Part shown: piece after piece, positions 1 to 6,601 of the stretch
How the letters are laid out: every line of letters starts with the position of its first letter
How positions within the stretch are numbered: the stretch's first letter is position 1
Source of the DNA: JBCCBI01 sp039034155
GTDB lineage: Bacteria > Deinococcota > Deinococci > Deinococcales > Trueperaceae
Assembly: GCA_039034155.1 (NCBI GenBank)
Contig: JBCCBI010000175.1
Coordinates: forward strand, 1-10,966
DNA length: 10,966 bases
Direction: 5' to 3'
The notes under the pieces: model-generated
The model's input: the letters and a program-made list of their open reading frames with translations, nothing else
Told to the model about the DNA's origin: nothing
The model's database searches: none
Translations under genes and position numbers: made by a program

Positions 1-2
1 CC

Positions 3-1442
3 TTTGTAGGCTATGACATCGGGCTATTTGATGAAAGCATGATCAATGCCGTGGTTGTACTGATTATGTTCAGCTGTTTATTGGGACCGTGGTTAGTAGA
101 GCGCTATGGGCGCAGGGTCGGGCTCGAGAGTGACCTACCTGCTGCAACCCTAGACACACCGCAACGGCTGCTCATTCCTTTAGACACAGAACTGGATACA
201 GGATATTCGTCTAATGAACTCATTGACCTAGCTGCTATGTTGCGTGAACCGGGTAGTGGTGAGGCTCTTTTTCCACTCGCCGTTGTTACCAGCGATGACA
301 CAGTACAAAGCCAAGTTGCTAGCGCTGAAAAACGCTTAGCGCACACGGTTATGCACGCTGCCGGGGCAGATGTACCTACGACGCCACTGGTGCGCATTGC
401 CACGAATACAGTGGTGGGCACTCTGCGTGCTGTCAGTGAACAGCGTATTAGCGATGTTGTCATGGCTTTAGGAACTGACCAAAGGTCGTGGCTTTTTGGC
501 AGCGCCCTAGAACAACTTTTAGCAAGTAGTGATTGCACTGTGTGGGCAGCCCGTTTAAACGCACCTGTTAACACTCACAGACGCGCTGTGGTTGTGCTAC
601 CGCCGCTCGCTGACCATCACCCTAGTTATCAGCAGTCTGTACGCGCACTTAAACTGCTCGCCAATCGTTTGTCTATGCCGCTCCTTGGCCTAGTGGTGCA
701 AGCAGGGGCTGAGCGGATTGCACGCCACTTTGCGGCGGTTAGACCGGAGGTGGAGCAGCAGTTTGAAACAGTCACCTGGGATGAACTAGGCACGCGCTTA
801 GGTAAATTGGCTGCTAGCGACCTGTGTATTTTACTTAGTGTGAGGCGGGGTAGCCTCACCTGGTCGCAAGCGCTCACCCGGCTCGAGCAAAGCCTTATCA
901 GCGGGGAGAGCACTGGCAGCTCAATCGATGTAGCCCGTAAGGTGCCGTACAGTTTACTGATTCATTACGCCAGCGAACCCAATGAAAACCTGCAGGTGAC
1001 TAACGTCCCTGCTGCCCTCACAGCCGAGCGGGTGCTGTGCGGCGTGCCTGAAAGCAGCTTGCACACTGTTATTGAGAGGTTATTGCAACAAGAATTTGTA
1101 CAAACTCCAGAACGCTGTACCGAAACCTTAGCGTGTTTATTCAACGACCCTAAAGGTTTTGAGGTTGAGGTTTTACCAGACGCATTTGTGGCGCACGCAC
1201 GTATTGACATCCCACAAACGCTGATGTTTCTGGTAACTAGTAACGCGCAGTTGAACTACCACAGTCAAGCGCGGCAAGTTGCTGGTTTGCTGTTAAGTCC
1301 TATTGATGACCCCATTGAGCGCCACCATGAAGAACTAGCTGCGTTTGCTAACTTTTTGCATGAACAAGGTGGGCGCTTGTGCCGAGCCCAGTCGTTCCAA
1401 GACCTTTTTCAACTGCCGGCGGCAGCAGGTGTCGCAAATTAG
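3..1442 (+). CDS. Cation/proton antiporter, C-terminal part, with Usp-like and PTS EIIA-like domains (5' partial)
   Basis: The gene enters from outside the window; the frame is open from base 3 and ends at TAG 1440-1442. The first residues (GYDIGLFDES, then a hydrophobic stretch and LLGPWLVERYGRR) look like the last transmembrane segment of a CPA-type Na+(K+)/H+ antiporter, so the protein sits in the inner membrane with a large cytoplasmic tail. Numbering from the Met at 39, residues about 42-175 resemble a UspA nucleotide-binding domain (RLLIPLD at the start; SDVVMALGTDQR, then GSALEQLLASSDCTVWAAR). Residues about 180-315 look like a second, degenerate Usp copy. Residues about 325-462 resemble a PTS EIIA-2 (fructose/mannitol) domain, with His386 in FVAHAR at the place of the phosphorylated His of the family's PHAR-like motif. 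Antiporter-Usp-EIIA fusions are known; the ion specificity and phosphorylation here are inference. The missing N-terminal part should hold about 11 more helices. Confidence 0.75.
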   Translation, partial: FVGYDIGLFDESMINAVVVLIMFSCLLGPWLVERYGRRVGLESDLPAATLDTPQRLLIPLDTELDTGYSSNELIDLAAMLREPGSGEALFPLAVVTSDDTVQSQVASAEKRLAHTVMHAAGADVPTTPLVRIATNTVVGTLRAVSEQRISDVVMALGTDQRSWLFGSALEQLLASSDCTVWAARLNAPVNTHRRAVVVLPPLADHHPSYQQSVRALKLLANRLSMPLLGLVVQAGAERIARHFAAVRPEVEQQFETVTWDELGTRLGKLAASDLCILLSVRRGSLTWSQALTRLEQSLISGESTGSSIDVARKVPYSLLIHYASEPNENLQVTNVPAALTAERVLCGVPESSLHTVIERLLQQEFVQTPERCTETLACLFNDPKGFEVEVLPDAFVAHARIDIPQTLMFLVTSNAQLNYHSQARQVAGLLLSPIDDPIERHHEELAAFANFLHEQGGRLCRAQSFQDLFQLPAAAGVAN

Positions 1443-2410
1443 CCAAGCAGCTCGAGCAGGCTGCGGGTAATACCCTCTTGCCAGCTTAGTTTGGGGGTGT
1501 AGCCTAGTTCGTCTCGAGCTGCTTGAATACTAAAGTGAACGTCCTGCGTCATCAGCTGTGCGCGGTAGCGAGTAAGTGGAGGTTCTTTGGTAGGCATCAC
1601 TGCCCACAGACCCTCACAAAGCTCAGCTGCGCTCCTAACTAAAGGTGCAGGTAAATGATATTTGGGAGCAGGTACGTTTAACGTGTGCGCAATCTGAGTA
1701 AAGACCTCGAGCCAGGTTGGTGCGCCGTCATCTGCCAAAACATAACTCTGGTTGATGGCGACATCGTGACAGCTTGTACAGCAGATACCCTCTGCAAGAT
1801 TGACTGCATACGCTGTATTGATGCGGGTTTGACCGTCACCAACTAAGGGTAACTGCCCACGAGAAATTGCCTTCACAACCCTAGCAAACTGCGGGTCGCG
1901 TTCCCCAAAAACCCACAAGCCGGGGCGAATAATGGTCCACGGTAAGGTACTAGCCATCACAGCATCTTCTGCCATGCGTTTGCTGCGAGCATAGGCGTTG
2001 ATAGTACTATCCCGAGACAAGCTGCGTGTGTTTGCGTTAACAAAGCCGCTGTACGGGTGAACGGCAATGCTCGAGACTAGTACAAATCGCGTGACCTCAG
2101 CACGCTGCGCCGCCCGTAGTAAGTAAATAGTGCCTTTGACATTGGCACTGTAGAAATCTTGCCAACGCCCCCAGTCCGCCACCTTAGCAGCTGCGTGAAC
2201 AACGATATCAATATCCTCACAGATATTCGTAAGCCCTTGAGCGTCGCGTATATCAGCACGAACAACCTGTAAACTTGGTACTTGGGTGATGTTATCAAGT
2301 TTGCCCCACGGAGATACCAATGCCGTTACTTGATGCCCTGCTGCCAGATAAGCTTCACAAAGATGGCTACCCAAAAAGCCATGTGCGCCTGTGATGAGTA
2401 CTCTAGCCAT
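1439..2410 (-). CDS. Extended SDR, NAD(P)-dependent epimerase/dehydratase; candidate 3-ketoceramide reductase (CerR-like)
   Basis: A 323-residue extended short-chain dehydrogenase, the usual length for the family. The N-terminal Rossmann motif GxxGxxG is at Gly8, Gly11 and Gly14 (GAHGFLG), Asp53 follows the third strand (VVRADIRD), VHAAA is at 71-75, the catalytic Ser is at 113/114 (VLVSS), and the Tyr140-x-x-x-Lys144 pair is in YARSK. The C-terminal part (IIRPGLWVFGERD; VGDGQTRINTAYAVNLAEG) is like 3-beta-HSD-type enzymes that act on keto lipids. Caulobacter CerR, which reduces the 3-keto group of ceramide precursors, belongs to this superfamily; with spt and an acyltransferase upstream on the same strand, that role is the best inference. 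Start ATG 2408-2410 has no clear Shine-Dalgarno but overlaps the stop of a small upstream ORF by 8 bases. Alternatives: a nucleotide-sugar epimerase or another hydroxysteroid-dehydrogenase-like enzyme. Confidence 0.88.
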   Translation of the reverse strand: MARVLITGAHGFLGSHLCEAYLAAGHQVTALVSPWGKLDNITQVPSLQVVRADIRDAQGLTNICEDIDIVVHAAAKVADWGRWQDFYSANVKGTIYLLRAAQRAEVTRFVLVSSIAVHPYSGFVNANTRSLSRDSTINAYARSKRMAEDAVMASTLPWTIIRPGLWVFGERDPQFARVVKAISRGQLPLVGDGQTRINTAYAVNLAEGICCTSCHDVAINQSYVLADDGAPTWLEVFTQIAHTLNVPAPKYHLPAPLVRSAAELCEGLWAVMPTKEPPLTRYRAQLMTQDVHFSIQAARDELGYTPKLSWQEGITRSLLELLG

Positions 2411-2621
2411 GTTGTCGAGGGTTTGGCCGCATTAAAACTGTGCCTAACGTGGCCGTACTTTGTCTGATTGAGGTGAGGCTGAACGCTAAGATACTAGATG
2501 AAAAGACACTAGATGAAAAGACACTAGATAAAAGGGCATTCAACGTGGTTGTAAACGTTATGAGATATCCTAAGAAGGCATCTGCTGAGGTTGCTGCAAA
2601 TAGTTTAACCAAACTCTTCAT
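2403..2621 (-). CDS. Possible small hydrophobic protein translationally coupled to the SDR gene
   Basis: A 72-residue ORF in the spacer between the CPBP gene and the SDR gene. It begins at ATG 2619-2621 behind GAGG (2627-2630, 5-base spacing) and stops at TAG 2403-2405, so it overlaps the SDR start by 8 bases (ATGGCTAG). The SDR gene lacks its own good ribosome-binding site, so coupling would make sense. The product (MKSLVKLFAATSADAFLGY...) is rich in Ser, Thr, Leu and Phe, might span the membrane once, and contains three near-copies of SSVFS encoded by a 15-bp tandem repeat. I recognise no family. The opposite strand is also open here, which weakens the case; it may be an untranslated leader only. 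Confidence 0.27.
   Translation of the reverse strand: MKSLVKLFAATSADAFLGYLITFTTTLNALLSSVFSSSVFSSSILAFSLTSIRQSTATLGTVLMRPNPRQHG
2491..2534. repeat. 15-bp tandem repeat, about 2.9 copies
   Basis: Copies lie at 2491-2505, 2506-2520 and 2521-2534. The unit is acactagatgaaaag; copy 1 differs by one base (atactag...) and copy 3 has one a in place of g and is one base short. The unit length is a multiple of three, so both strands stay open through it. It lies in the spacer upstream of the SDR gene. Confidence 0.95.
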
Positions 2622-2652
2622 AGCTGCCTCACAATAAGTGCTACAACAAGTA

Positions 2653-3369
2653 TCACAGTAATTGTCCCAGCCTCCACAGACAAAATACGTCGGTGGCAAG
2701 TCCAATAACCCAGTGGAACACAATAGGATAAATCAGTGAGCGTCCGCGTAAGCCTAGAGCTGCAAACAAAAATCCCGCAGGGAGTGCGGCCATCACTTCT
2801 GCGGTAGGTGTCCCTAAGTGAATGAGGAAGCTGCAAGAAGCTTGAATCCAAATTGCCATCACCACGCCGTAGTCCTTGCGAACGTTTACCAGCAAAAATC
2901 CACGGTAAAAAAATTCAAAGGCTGTGTAGTAGATGAGGCGCAGTAGCGACCACAGGGCAAGTGCGCCCAAACTTGTACCTGCCCACGCGCCTGCCCATGG
3001 GTAAGTAGCTTGGAGTTGGGGATCGCTCGAGCCAACCCAAAGTAGCACTACAGCAATGCCACTACAAATAAGCGTAGGTGTTAGCCCAGCGGAAACGTCG
3101 CCAAACGTAAGCCATTTAGCACGAAAGCTCGCCCAAGTCATATCTTGCCAGAGCCACATGCTAGCTAGTGGTAGGGCTAAAAATAACAACACTGTCCAAC
3201 TAATACGGATAGTGCTGCTCATTAGCGTACTATCTACACGGCCAAAGGCAGGGGCCACGTTGTACCAGTACAGACCCTGCACAATAAGCGCAAGCAGTAA
3301 ATAGCGACTACTTTTTGAGGTGGTAAAAGGCTCGAGGCATTGTCGAATAAACTCTCGCATAATCGTCAT
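2653..3369 (-). CDS. CPBP-family intramembrane metalloprotease (CAAX protease/bacteriocin-processing, Rce1/Abi type)
   Basis: A 238-residue integral membrane protein with about six to seven hydrophobic segments. The CPBP motifs are visible: motif 1 at 151-157 (FEFFYRG; Glu152 and Arg156, with Phe in place of the first Glu of the common EExxxR), motif 2 at 184-191 (HLGTPTAE; His184 and Glu191), and motif 3 around His219 (FHWVIG). From memory, a CPBP subfamily with (W/F)EFFFRG and HLGKPxxE has just these variations, so I do not read the Phe as loss of activity. Rce1 relatives cleave peptides inside the membrane using Glu and His residues; the substrate here is unknown. The gene lies between the putative ceramide synthase and the SDR on the same strand, downstream of a likely terminator, so a functional tie to sphingolipids is only suggested. 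Start ATG 3367-3369 or ATG 3358-3360; neither has a clear Shine-Dalgarno. Confidence 0.85.
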   Translation of the reverse strand: MTIMREFIRQCLEPFTTSKSSRYLLLALIVQGLYWYNVAPAFGRVDSTLMSSTIRISWTVLLFLALPLASMWLWQDMTWASFRAKWLTFGDVSAGLTPTLICSGIAVVLLWVGSSDPQLQATYPWAGAWAGTSLGALALWSLLRLIYYTAFEFFYRGFLLVNVRKDYGVVMAIWIQASCSFLIHLGTPTAEVMAALPAGFLFAALGLRGRSLIYPIVFHWVIGLATDVFCLWRLGQLL

Positions 3370-3481
3370 TAACGTTGTTTAGATAGCGTAGAATACTAGC
3401 TCTATGAATTTCACTGGCATCAAGTGCATTCAAGTCAAAGCATCTGTATGGAACACTACTTCAAAGATACTTGAGGGCGCT

Positions 3482-3511
3482 AAAAAGGCTGTCTAAGCAA
3501 TTTTTGACAGC
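3482..3511 (-). terminator. Intrinsic terminator after the acyltransferase gene
   Basis: Read on the - strand, GCTGTC (3506-3511) pairs with GACAGC (3488-3493) around a 12-base loop and is followed by C and five T (3482-3486). It starts about 22 bases after the stop of the acyltransferase gene. The stem is only 6 bp, so termination may be partial. It would separate the spt-acyltransferase transcript from the CPBP-SDR genes. Confidence 0.55.
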
Positions 3512-3532
3512 AATTTTACGACGATAACAATC

Positions 3533-4687
3533 TTATGATAGTGCCTTTTCATAAAGACGGTAGGTTTTATATATCGTAGCCCCAGTTGCTTTAATGGCTT
3601 GGTTGATGCTGTGATTATCTTCTAAAATCCACGAAAGCTCACCAAAACTATAGCCTTGATTGTAGCCACAGGTGACAATATGGTCAATCAAAATAGCCTC
3701 AAAGCCCTTGTTACGAAATTTAGGCAAAACACCCAAAATAGGTAAACGCACACTTTGAATAAACCATTTGCGCCGCAGTTTCATACCAAGTAAGTAGAGG
3801 ATACCTCTGGGTAACAACCTGCCGTTGGGAATGCGCTTAAATACTTCGTTAACGTTGGGCAAACACACGCACACACCCGCAACCTCACCTGCAGACTCAA
3901 TAAAAAGTGCCATTTTGGGGTCCAAGATAAGTTTGAGTTCAGCAGCAAGGTGGTCAAATTCTTGGTCAGTGTATTTGACAAAGCCCCAGTTTTTTTCCCA
4001 AGCTTCACTGTAGATATGTTTGAGCAAGCCTAACTCAGCTTCAAAATTGCTCATGTTGACGTCGCGAATGGTGACGTCATAACGTTTTTTAGCACGTGCG
4101 GCAATGCGTGCAATACGCCCACCCACATCAGGTTTTTGAATGTCAAAGTACCAGGCATAAAGATCTTTAATTTTGCTATAGCCAAGTGACTCAACATAAC
4201 TTGGGTAAGACGCTGGATTAAACGGCATCATAATAAATGGGTCCGTATCAAACGCATCAATCTGAAAGCCAGAGCCATCGTTCATACTAGGATTCGCTGG
4301 CCCGCGCACTGCACTGCGCCCTAGCTCCTGCGCTCGAGCTTCCACAGTTTGCATAAGTGCCGTGGCAACAGCTTCATCACCTGCCTCAAAAAAACCAAAA
4401 AAGAGGAGGTTATCATTGTGGGTGGCATTGTGATGGTCGTCATCAATAGCTGCAACGCGCCCAACCACTTGCTCACCACGGAGTGCCACAAAAAGCTCTA
4501 CCCGGGCGTGCTCATAAAAAGGGTTTTTCTTAGGGTCAAACTTTTCCCACTCGCTAATGCGCAGCGGTGGCACAAAGTGAGGATCAGCTTGATGAAGCTG
4601 ATAGGGCAAATCGATGAACTGTTCAAGCGCAGGCTTGTCTTGAACAGCTTGAACCACAATGTTCTGAGATGTTGAAGCATGTGTCAT
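3533..4687 (-). CDS. YghO-like GNAT-fold acyltransferase; candidate bacterial ceramide synthase
   Basis: A 384-residue soluble protein of the YghO-like family. Family hallmarks that I recognise: RVAAIDDDHHN (77-87), FFGFFEAGDE (96-105), RGPANPSMNDGSGFQID (128-144), PFIMMPFNP (150-158), and, in the C-terminal GNAT half, LGVLPKFRNKGFEAILI (the acyl-CoA loop region) and ELSWILEDN...GATIYKTYRLYEK near the end. The bacterial ceramide synthase of Caulobacter, which N-acylates the sphingoid base, is, to my knowledge, a GNAT-fold protein related to this family. Here the gene directly follows spt, 139 bases away on the same strand, so N-acylation of 3-ketosphinganine is the natural inference. Start ATG 4685-4687 has GAGG (4696-4699) 8 bases upstream. 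No membrane segment is evident. The family call is firm; the ceramide role is probable, not proven. Many relatives are annotated only as hypothetical or N-acetyltransferase. Confidence 0.82.
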   Translation of the reverse strand: MTHASTSQNIVVQAVQDKPALEQFIDLPYQLHQADPHFVPPLRISEWEKFDPKKNPFYEHARVELFVALRGEQVVGRVAAIDDDHHNATHNDNLLFFGFFEAGDEAVATALMQTVEARAQELGRSAVRGPANPSMNDGSGFQIDAFDTDPFIMMPFNPASYPSYVESLGYSKIKDLYAWYFDIQKPDVGGRIARIAARAKKRYDVTIRDVNMSNFEAELGLLKHIYSEAWEKNWGFVKYTDQEFDHLAAELKLILDPKMALFIESAGEVAGVCVCLPNVNEVFKRIPNGRLLPRGILYLLGMKLRRKWFIQSVRLPILGVLPKFRNKGFEAILIDHIVTCGYNQGYSFGELSWILEDNHSINQAIKATGATIYKTYRLYEKALS

Positions 4688-4698
4688 ACCGCAAGCCT

Positions 4699-4722
4699 CA
4701 TCGAAAACCGCATTGAAAACCT
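4699..4722. repeat. 12-bp imperfect tandem duplication
   Basis: catcgaaaaccg (4699-4710) is followed directly by cattgaaaacct (4711-4722), with two mismatches. It lies just upstream of the acyltransferase gene and touches its Shine-Dalgarno. Confidence 0.8.
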
Positions 4723-4800
4723 TAGTGAGAAAAGCTCAGCACAAAAGAGTATCATTTGCCTAAAGTTACCATTTTCAAATTAATGATAGGGTGCTTAGAG

Positions 4801-4828
4801 CCCTACAAACTTGAAACCCTACAAACTT
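4801..4828. repeat. 12-bp perfect direct repeat at the 3' end of spt
   Basis: ccctacaaactt occurs at 4801-4812 and 4817-4828, separated by gaaa (period 16). The second copy includes two bases of the spt stop codon (4827-4829), so the end of the gene seems to have been duplicated into the spacer. No poly-T tract follows on the - strand, so it is not a terminator. Confidence 0.9.
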
Positions 4829-6083
4829 AGACAATGACACCTAAATGTTTGCCTACTTTTTCGAAGATCGTAATAAGTGTATCAATCTGGTCTTCGGTGT
4901 GGTTTGCATTAATGCTGGTGCGAATAATACTCTTACCGGGGGGTACAGCAGGAGGCAGGGCTGGGGTGGTAAAAATGCTTTCTTCCCAAAGGGCTTTCCA
5001 GAAAATCATAGTGAGGTCGTCTGGACCGATAACAACTGGAATAATTTGGGTTTGAGTACCCAAAGTATCAAAGCCAAGTTGCTCGAGCCCTTCTTTGAAC
5101 CGCGATACATTGCGCCACAGCTTGTGGCGGTGCCAAGGCTCTTGCTCGACGATATCCAGTGCTTTAAGGGCAGCAGCCATCTGCATAGCAGGTAGAGCAG
5201 CCGTAAAAATGAATGGGCGCGCTTTGTGCTTAACCCAGTTAACAACTTCTCTCGAGCCGGCCATGAAGCCACCTACAGATGCGAACGACTTTGAAAACGT
5301 ACCTACAATCAAGTCGACTTCATCTTCTAAGCCAAAGTGCTCGGCAGTCCCGCGACCGTTAGCACCTAGCACACCTGTAGCGTGAGCGTCATCTACAATG
5401 ACCCGTGCGCCATACTTGCGTGCAAGTTCTACGATGCCGTCTAGAGGTGCAACATGGCCGCTCATAGAGAACACTCCATCAGTCACAATCATGCGTCCAC
5501 CGGGCTTGCCAACGTCTTTTTTAAGGAGGCGTTCTAGATCGTCTAGGTCGTTGTGTTCGTACTTGCGAAGTTTGCCAAAAGCTAGCCTAGCACCGTCGTA
5601 TAAACAGGCGTGATTTTCGCGGTCAAAATACATAATGTCGTGCCGACCAGCTAAAGCGCTTACCACCGACAAACAGCCTAAAAATCCAGCACTAAAGGTG
5701 AGCACCGATTCTTTGTTAAAAAAGCTAGCGAGTCGCGTCTCTAGAGCTTCGTGGAGGGTGAGTGTGCCCGTTAAAAAGCGTGAGCCTGTGCAACTGGTCC
5801 CAAAGTCGTTGAGTGCCTCTCTGGCAGCCTCTTTAAGCCGGTCATCTTGAGTAAGTCCCAAATAGTCATTGGAGCCAGTAATAATCATCTCCTGGCCGTT
5901 GACTATGACAGTCCCCCCATGTTGTGAGGCAATGGGCTTAAAGTAAGGATGCATGCCTAAAGCTTCAGCTTCATCTGCCCTAGAAAAGTTGTAAGCCTTG
6001 GCAAACACATCGGCTGGTGCAGGAATGGCCTGCTCGTTAGCTACTTCTACGACACTTGTTTGACGTGTAATTGATTCTGACAC
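4827..6083 (-). CDS. spt: Serine C-palmitoyltransferase (PLP-dependent alpha-oxoamine synthase)
   Basis: Condenses L-serine with a long-chain acyl thioester to 3-ketosphinganine, the first committed step of sphingolipid synthesis; cytosolic or membrane-associated. From GTG 6081-6083 the product is 418 residues, close to the 420 of the Sphingomonas paucimobilis enzyme. PLP residues: His158 (ENHACLYDG, stacks on the ring), Asp231 and His234 (VDDAHATG), Lys265 (GTFSKSF, Schiff base). Asp231, His234 and Lys265 fall at the same numbers as in the Sphingomonas enzyme. NDYLGLT, GTSCTGSRFLTGT and DGVFSMSGHVAPL are also typical. The long N-terminus with FSRADEAEALGMHPYFKPI favours Spt over KBL, BioF or HemA. 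The GTG is preceded by GGAGAG (6088-6093). The frame stays open to TTG 6150-6152, and TTG 6105-6107 has GGAGG (6113-6117), so a 15- to 23-residue longer form is possible. It heads a same-strand cluster with a YghO-like acyltransferase and an SDR. Confidence 0.93.
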   Translation of the reverse strand: MSESITRQTSVVEVANEQAIPAPADVFAKAYNFSRADEAEALGMHPYFKPIASQHGGTVIVNGQEMIITGSNDYLGLTQDDRLKEAAREALNDFGTSCTGSRFLTGTLTLHEALETRLASFFNKESVLTFSAGFLGCLSVVSALAGRHDIMYFDRENHACLYDGARLAFGKLRKYEHNDLDDLERLLKKDVGKPGGRMIVTDGVFSMSGHVAPLDGIVELARKYGARVIVDDAHATGVLGANGRGTAEHFGLEDEVDLIVGTFSKSFASVGGFMAGSREVVNWVKHKARPFIFTAALPAMQMAAALKALDIVEQEPWHRHKLWRNVSRFKEGLEQLGFDTLGTQTQIIPVVIGPDDLTMIFWKALWEESIFTTPALPPAVPPGKSIIRTSINANHTEDQIDTLITIFEKVGKHLGVIV

Positions 6084-6087
6084 CGTA

Positions 6088-6093
6088 CTCTCC
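6088..6093 (-). promoter_or_regulatory. Shine-Dalgarno deciding the spt start (GGAGAG)
   Basis: On the - strand, GGAGAG ends 4 bases before GTG 6081-6083. A competing GGAGG at 6113-6117 lies 5 bases before TTG 6105-6107. The GTG is preferred because it is the stronger start codon and gives a protein of normal length, but dual initiation cannot be excluded. Confidence 0.5.
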
Positions 6094-6251
6094 ACAAAGT
6101 TTGACAAAGGACCCTCCACATAACGTGACTGCCGCGACAATGGGTTTGACAACGGGTTAATGTATCACGATTTGCTAGCTTAGGACAGTTTATTAACACT
6201 AGATGATAGTCTTCTCATGTATCTCATCGATTGATTTCTGAAGGTTGGGAC

Positions 6252-6282
6252 GCTATCTTCAAGATAAAGTCTTTAAGATAGC
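6252..6282. promoter_or_regulatory. Nested inverted repeat upstream of spt (possible operator or leader hairpin)
   Basis: GCTATCTT (6252-6259) pairs with AAGATAGC (6275-6282), a perfect 8-bp arm with a 15-base loop. A second palindrome, TATCTT-c-AAGATA (6254-6266), is nested in it, so two alternative hairpins share one arm. It lies about 170-200 bases upstream of the spt GTG. No poly-T tract follows on either strand, so it is not a typical terminator. A role as operator or in the spt leader is a guess. Confidence 0.3.
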
Positions 6283-6576
6283 TATTGTTTGATATTTTGC
6301 GAGCGCCCATCATGCATATGTTGAAACAAATAAGCTTGCAACACGTAAGTGACACTGTGTATGAGGTAAGTCATTACTATCCCTAACACCACACTAGCAG
6401 CGCACTACCAACATCCAGTTAAGTTCACAATTAGCCTCATCATCCTGTTAATAAATTGTTCTTACGTAAACCTTCATTCCAAGCTTGGCAATCCTTGACC
6501 TTATAGTCATGCTTGGGCGACATCGTGGCTAGACGCCTTTGCCAAACTGCTTAATTAAATTAGTCTAATCGGAACG

Positions 6577-6601
6577 TGCCCTGACGTGCAGGGCATTTTT
6601 T
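6577..6601 (+). terminator. Strong intrinsic terminator, orphan, + strand
   Basis: TGCCCTG (6577-6583) pairs with CAGGGCA (6589-6595) around the 5-base loop ACGTG and is followed by six T (6596-6601). The T tract is on the + strand only, so the structure stops rightward transcription. No + strand gene precedes it: everything back to about 1442 is coded on the - strand. It therefore ends either an unannotated small RNA or antisense transcription. Confidence 0.75.

Noticed and set aside
104..574. 156-codon frame on the - strand inside the antiporter gene
   Set aside because: Shadow frame of a well-supported gene; composition is Ser/Ala/Arg-rich and matches no family.
2440..2637. 65-codon + strand frame with three DEKTL-like repeats
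   Set aside because: No ribosome-binding site, opposite to the surrounding genes, and the repeats are explained by the 15-bp DNA tandem repeat. The - strand alternative is better supported.
3404..3496. 30-codon + strand ORF (MNFTGIKCIQVK...) in the acyltransferase-CPBP spacer
   Set aside because: No Shine-Dalgarno, and its end overlaps the likely - strand terminator; an ORF of this size occurs by chance.
4794..4828. Hairpin TAGGG...CCCTA after spt as a terminator
   Set aside because: Only a 5-bp stem with no T tract on the - strand; it is better explained as the direct repeat recorded there.
4349..5850. Several 60-116 codon + strand frames opposite spt and the acyltransferase
   Set aside because: All are antisense shadows of two genes with clear family motifs.
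4827..6083. 2-amino-3-ketobutyrate CoA ligase, 8-amino-7-oxononanoate synthase or ALA synthase as the identity of spt
   Set aside because: Length, the extended N-terminus, the GTFSKSFASVGG context and the neighbours fit serine palmitoyltransferase better than these sister enzymes.
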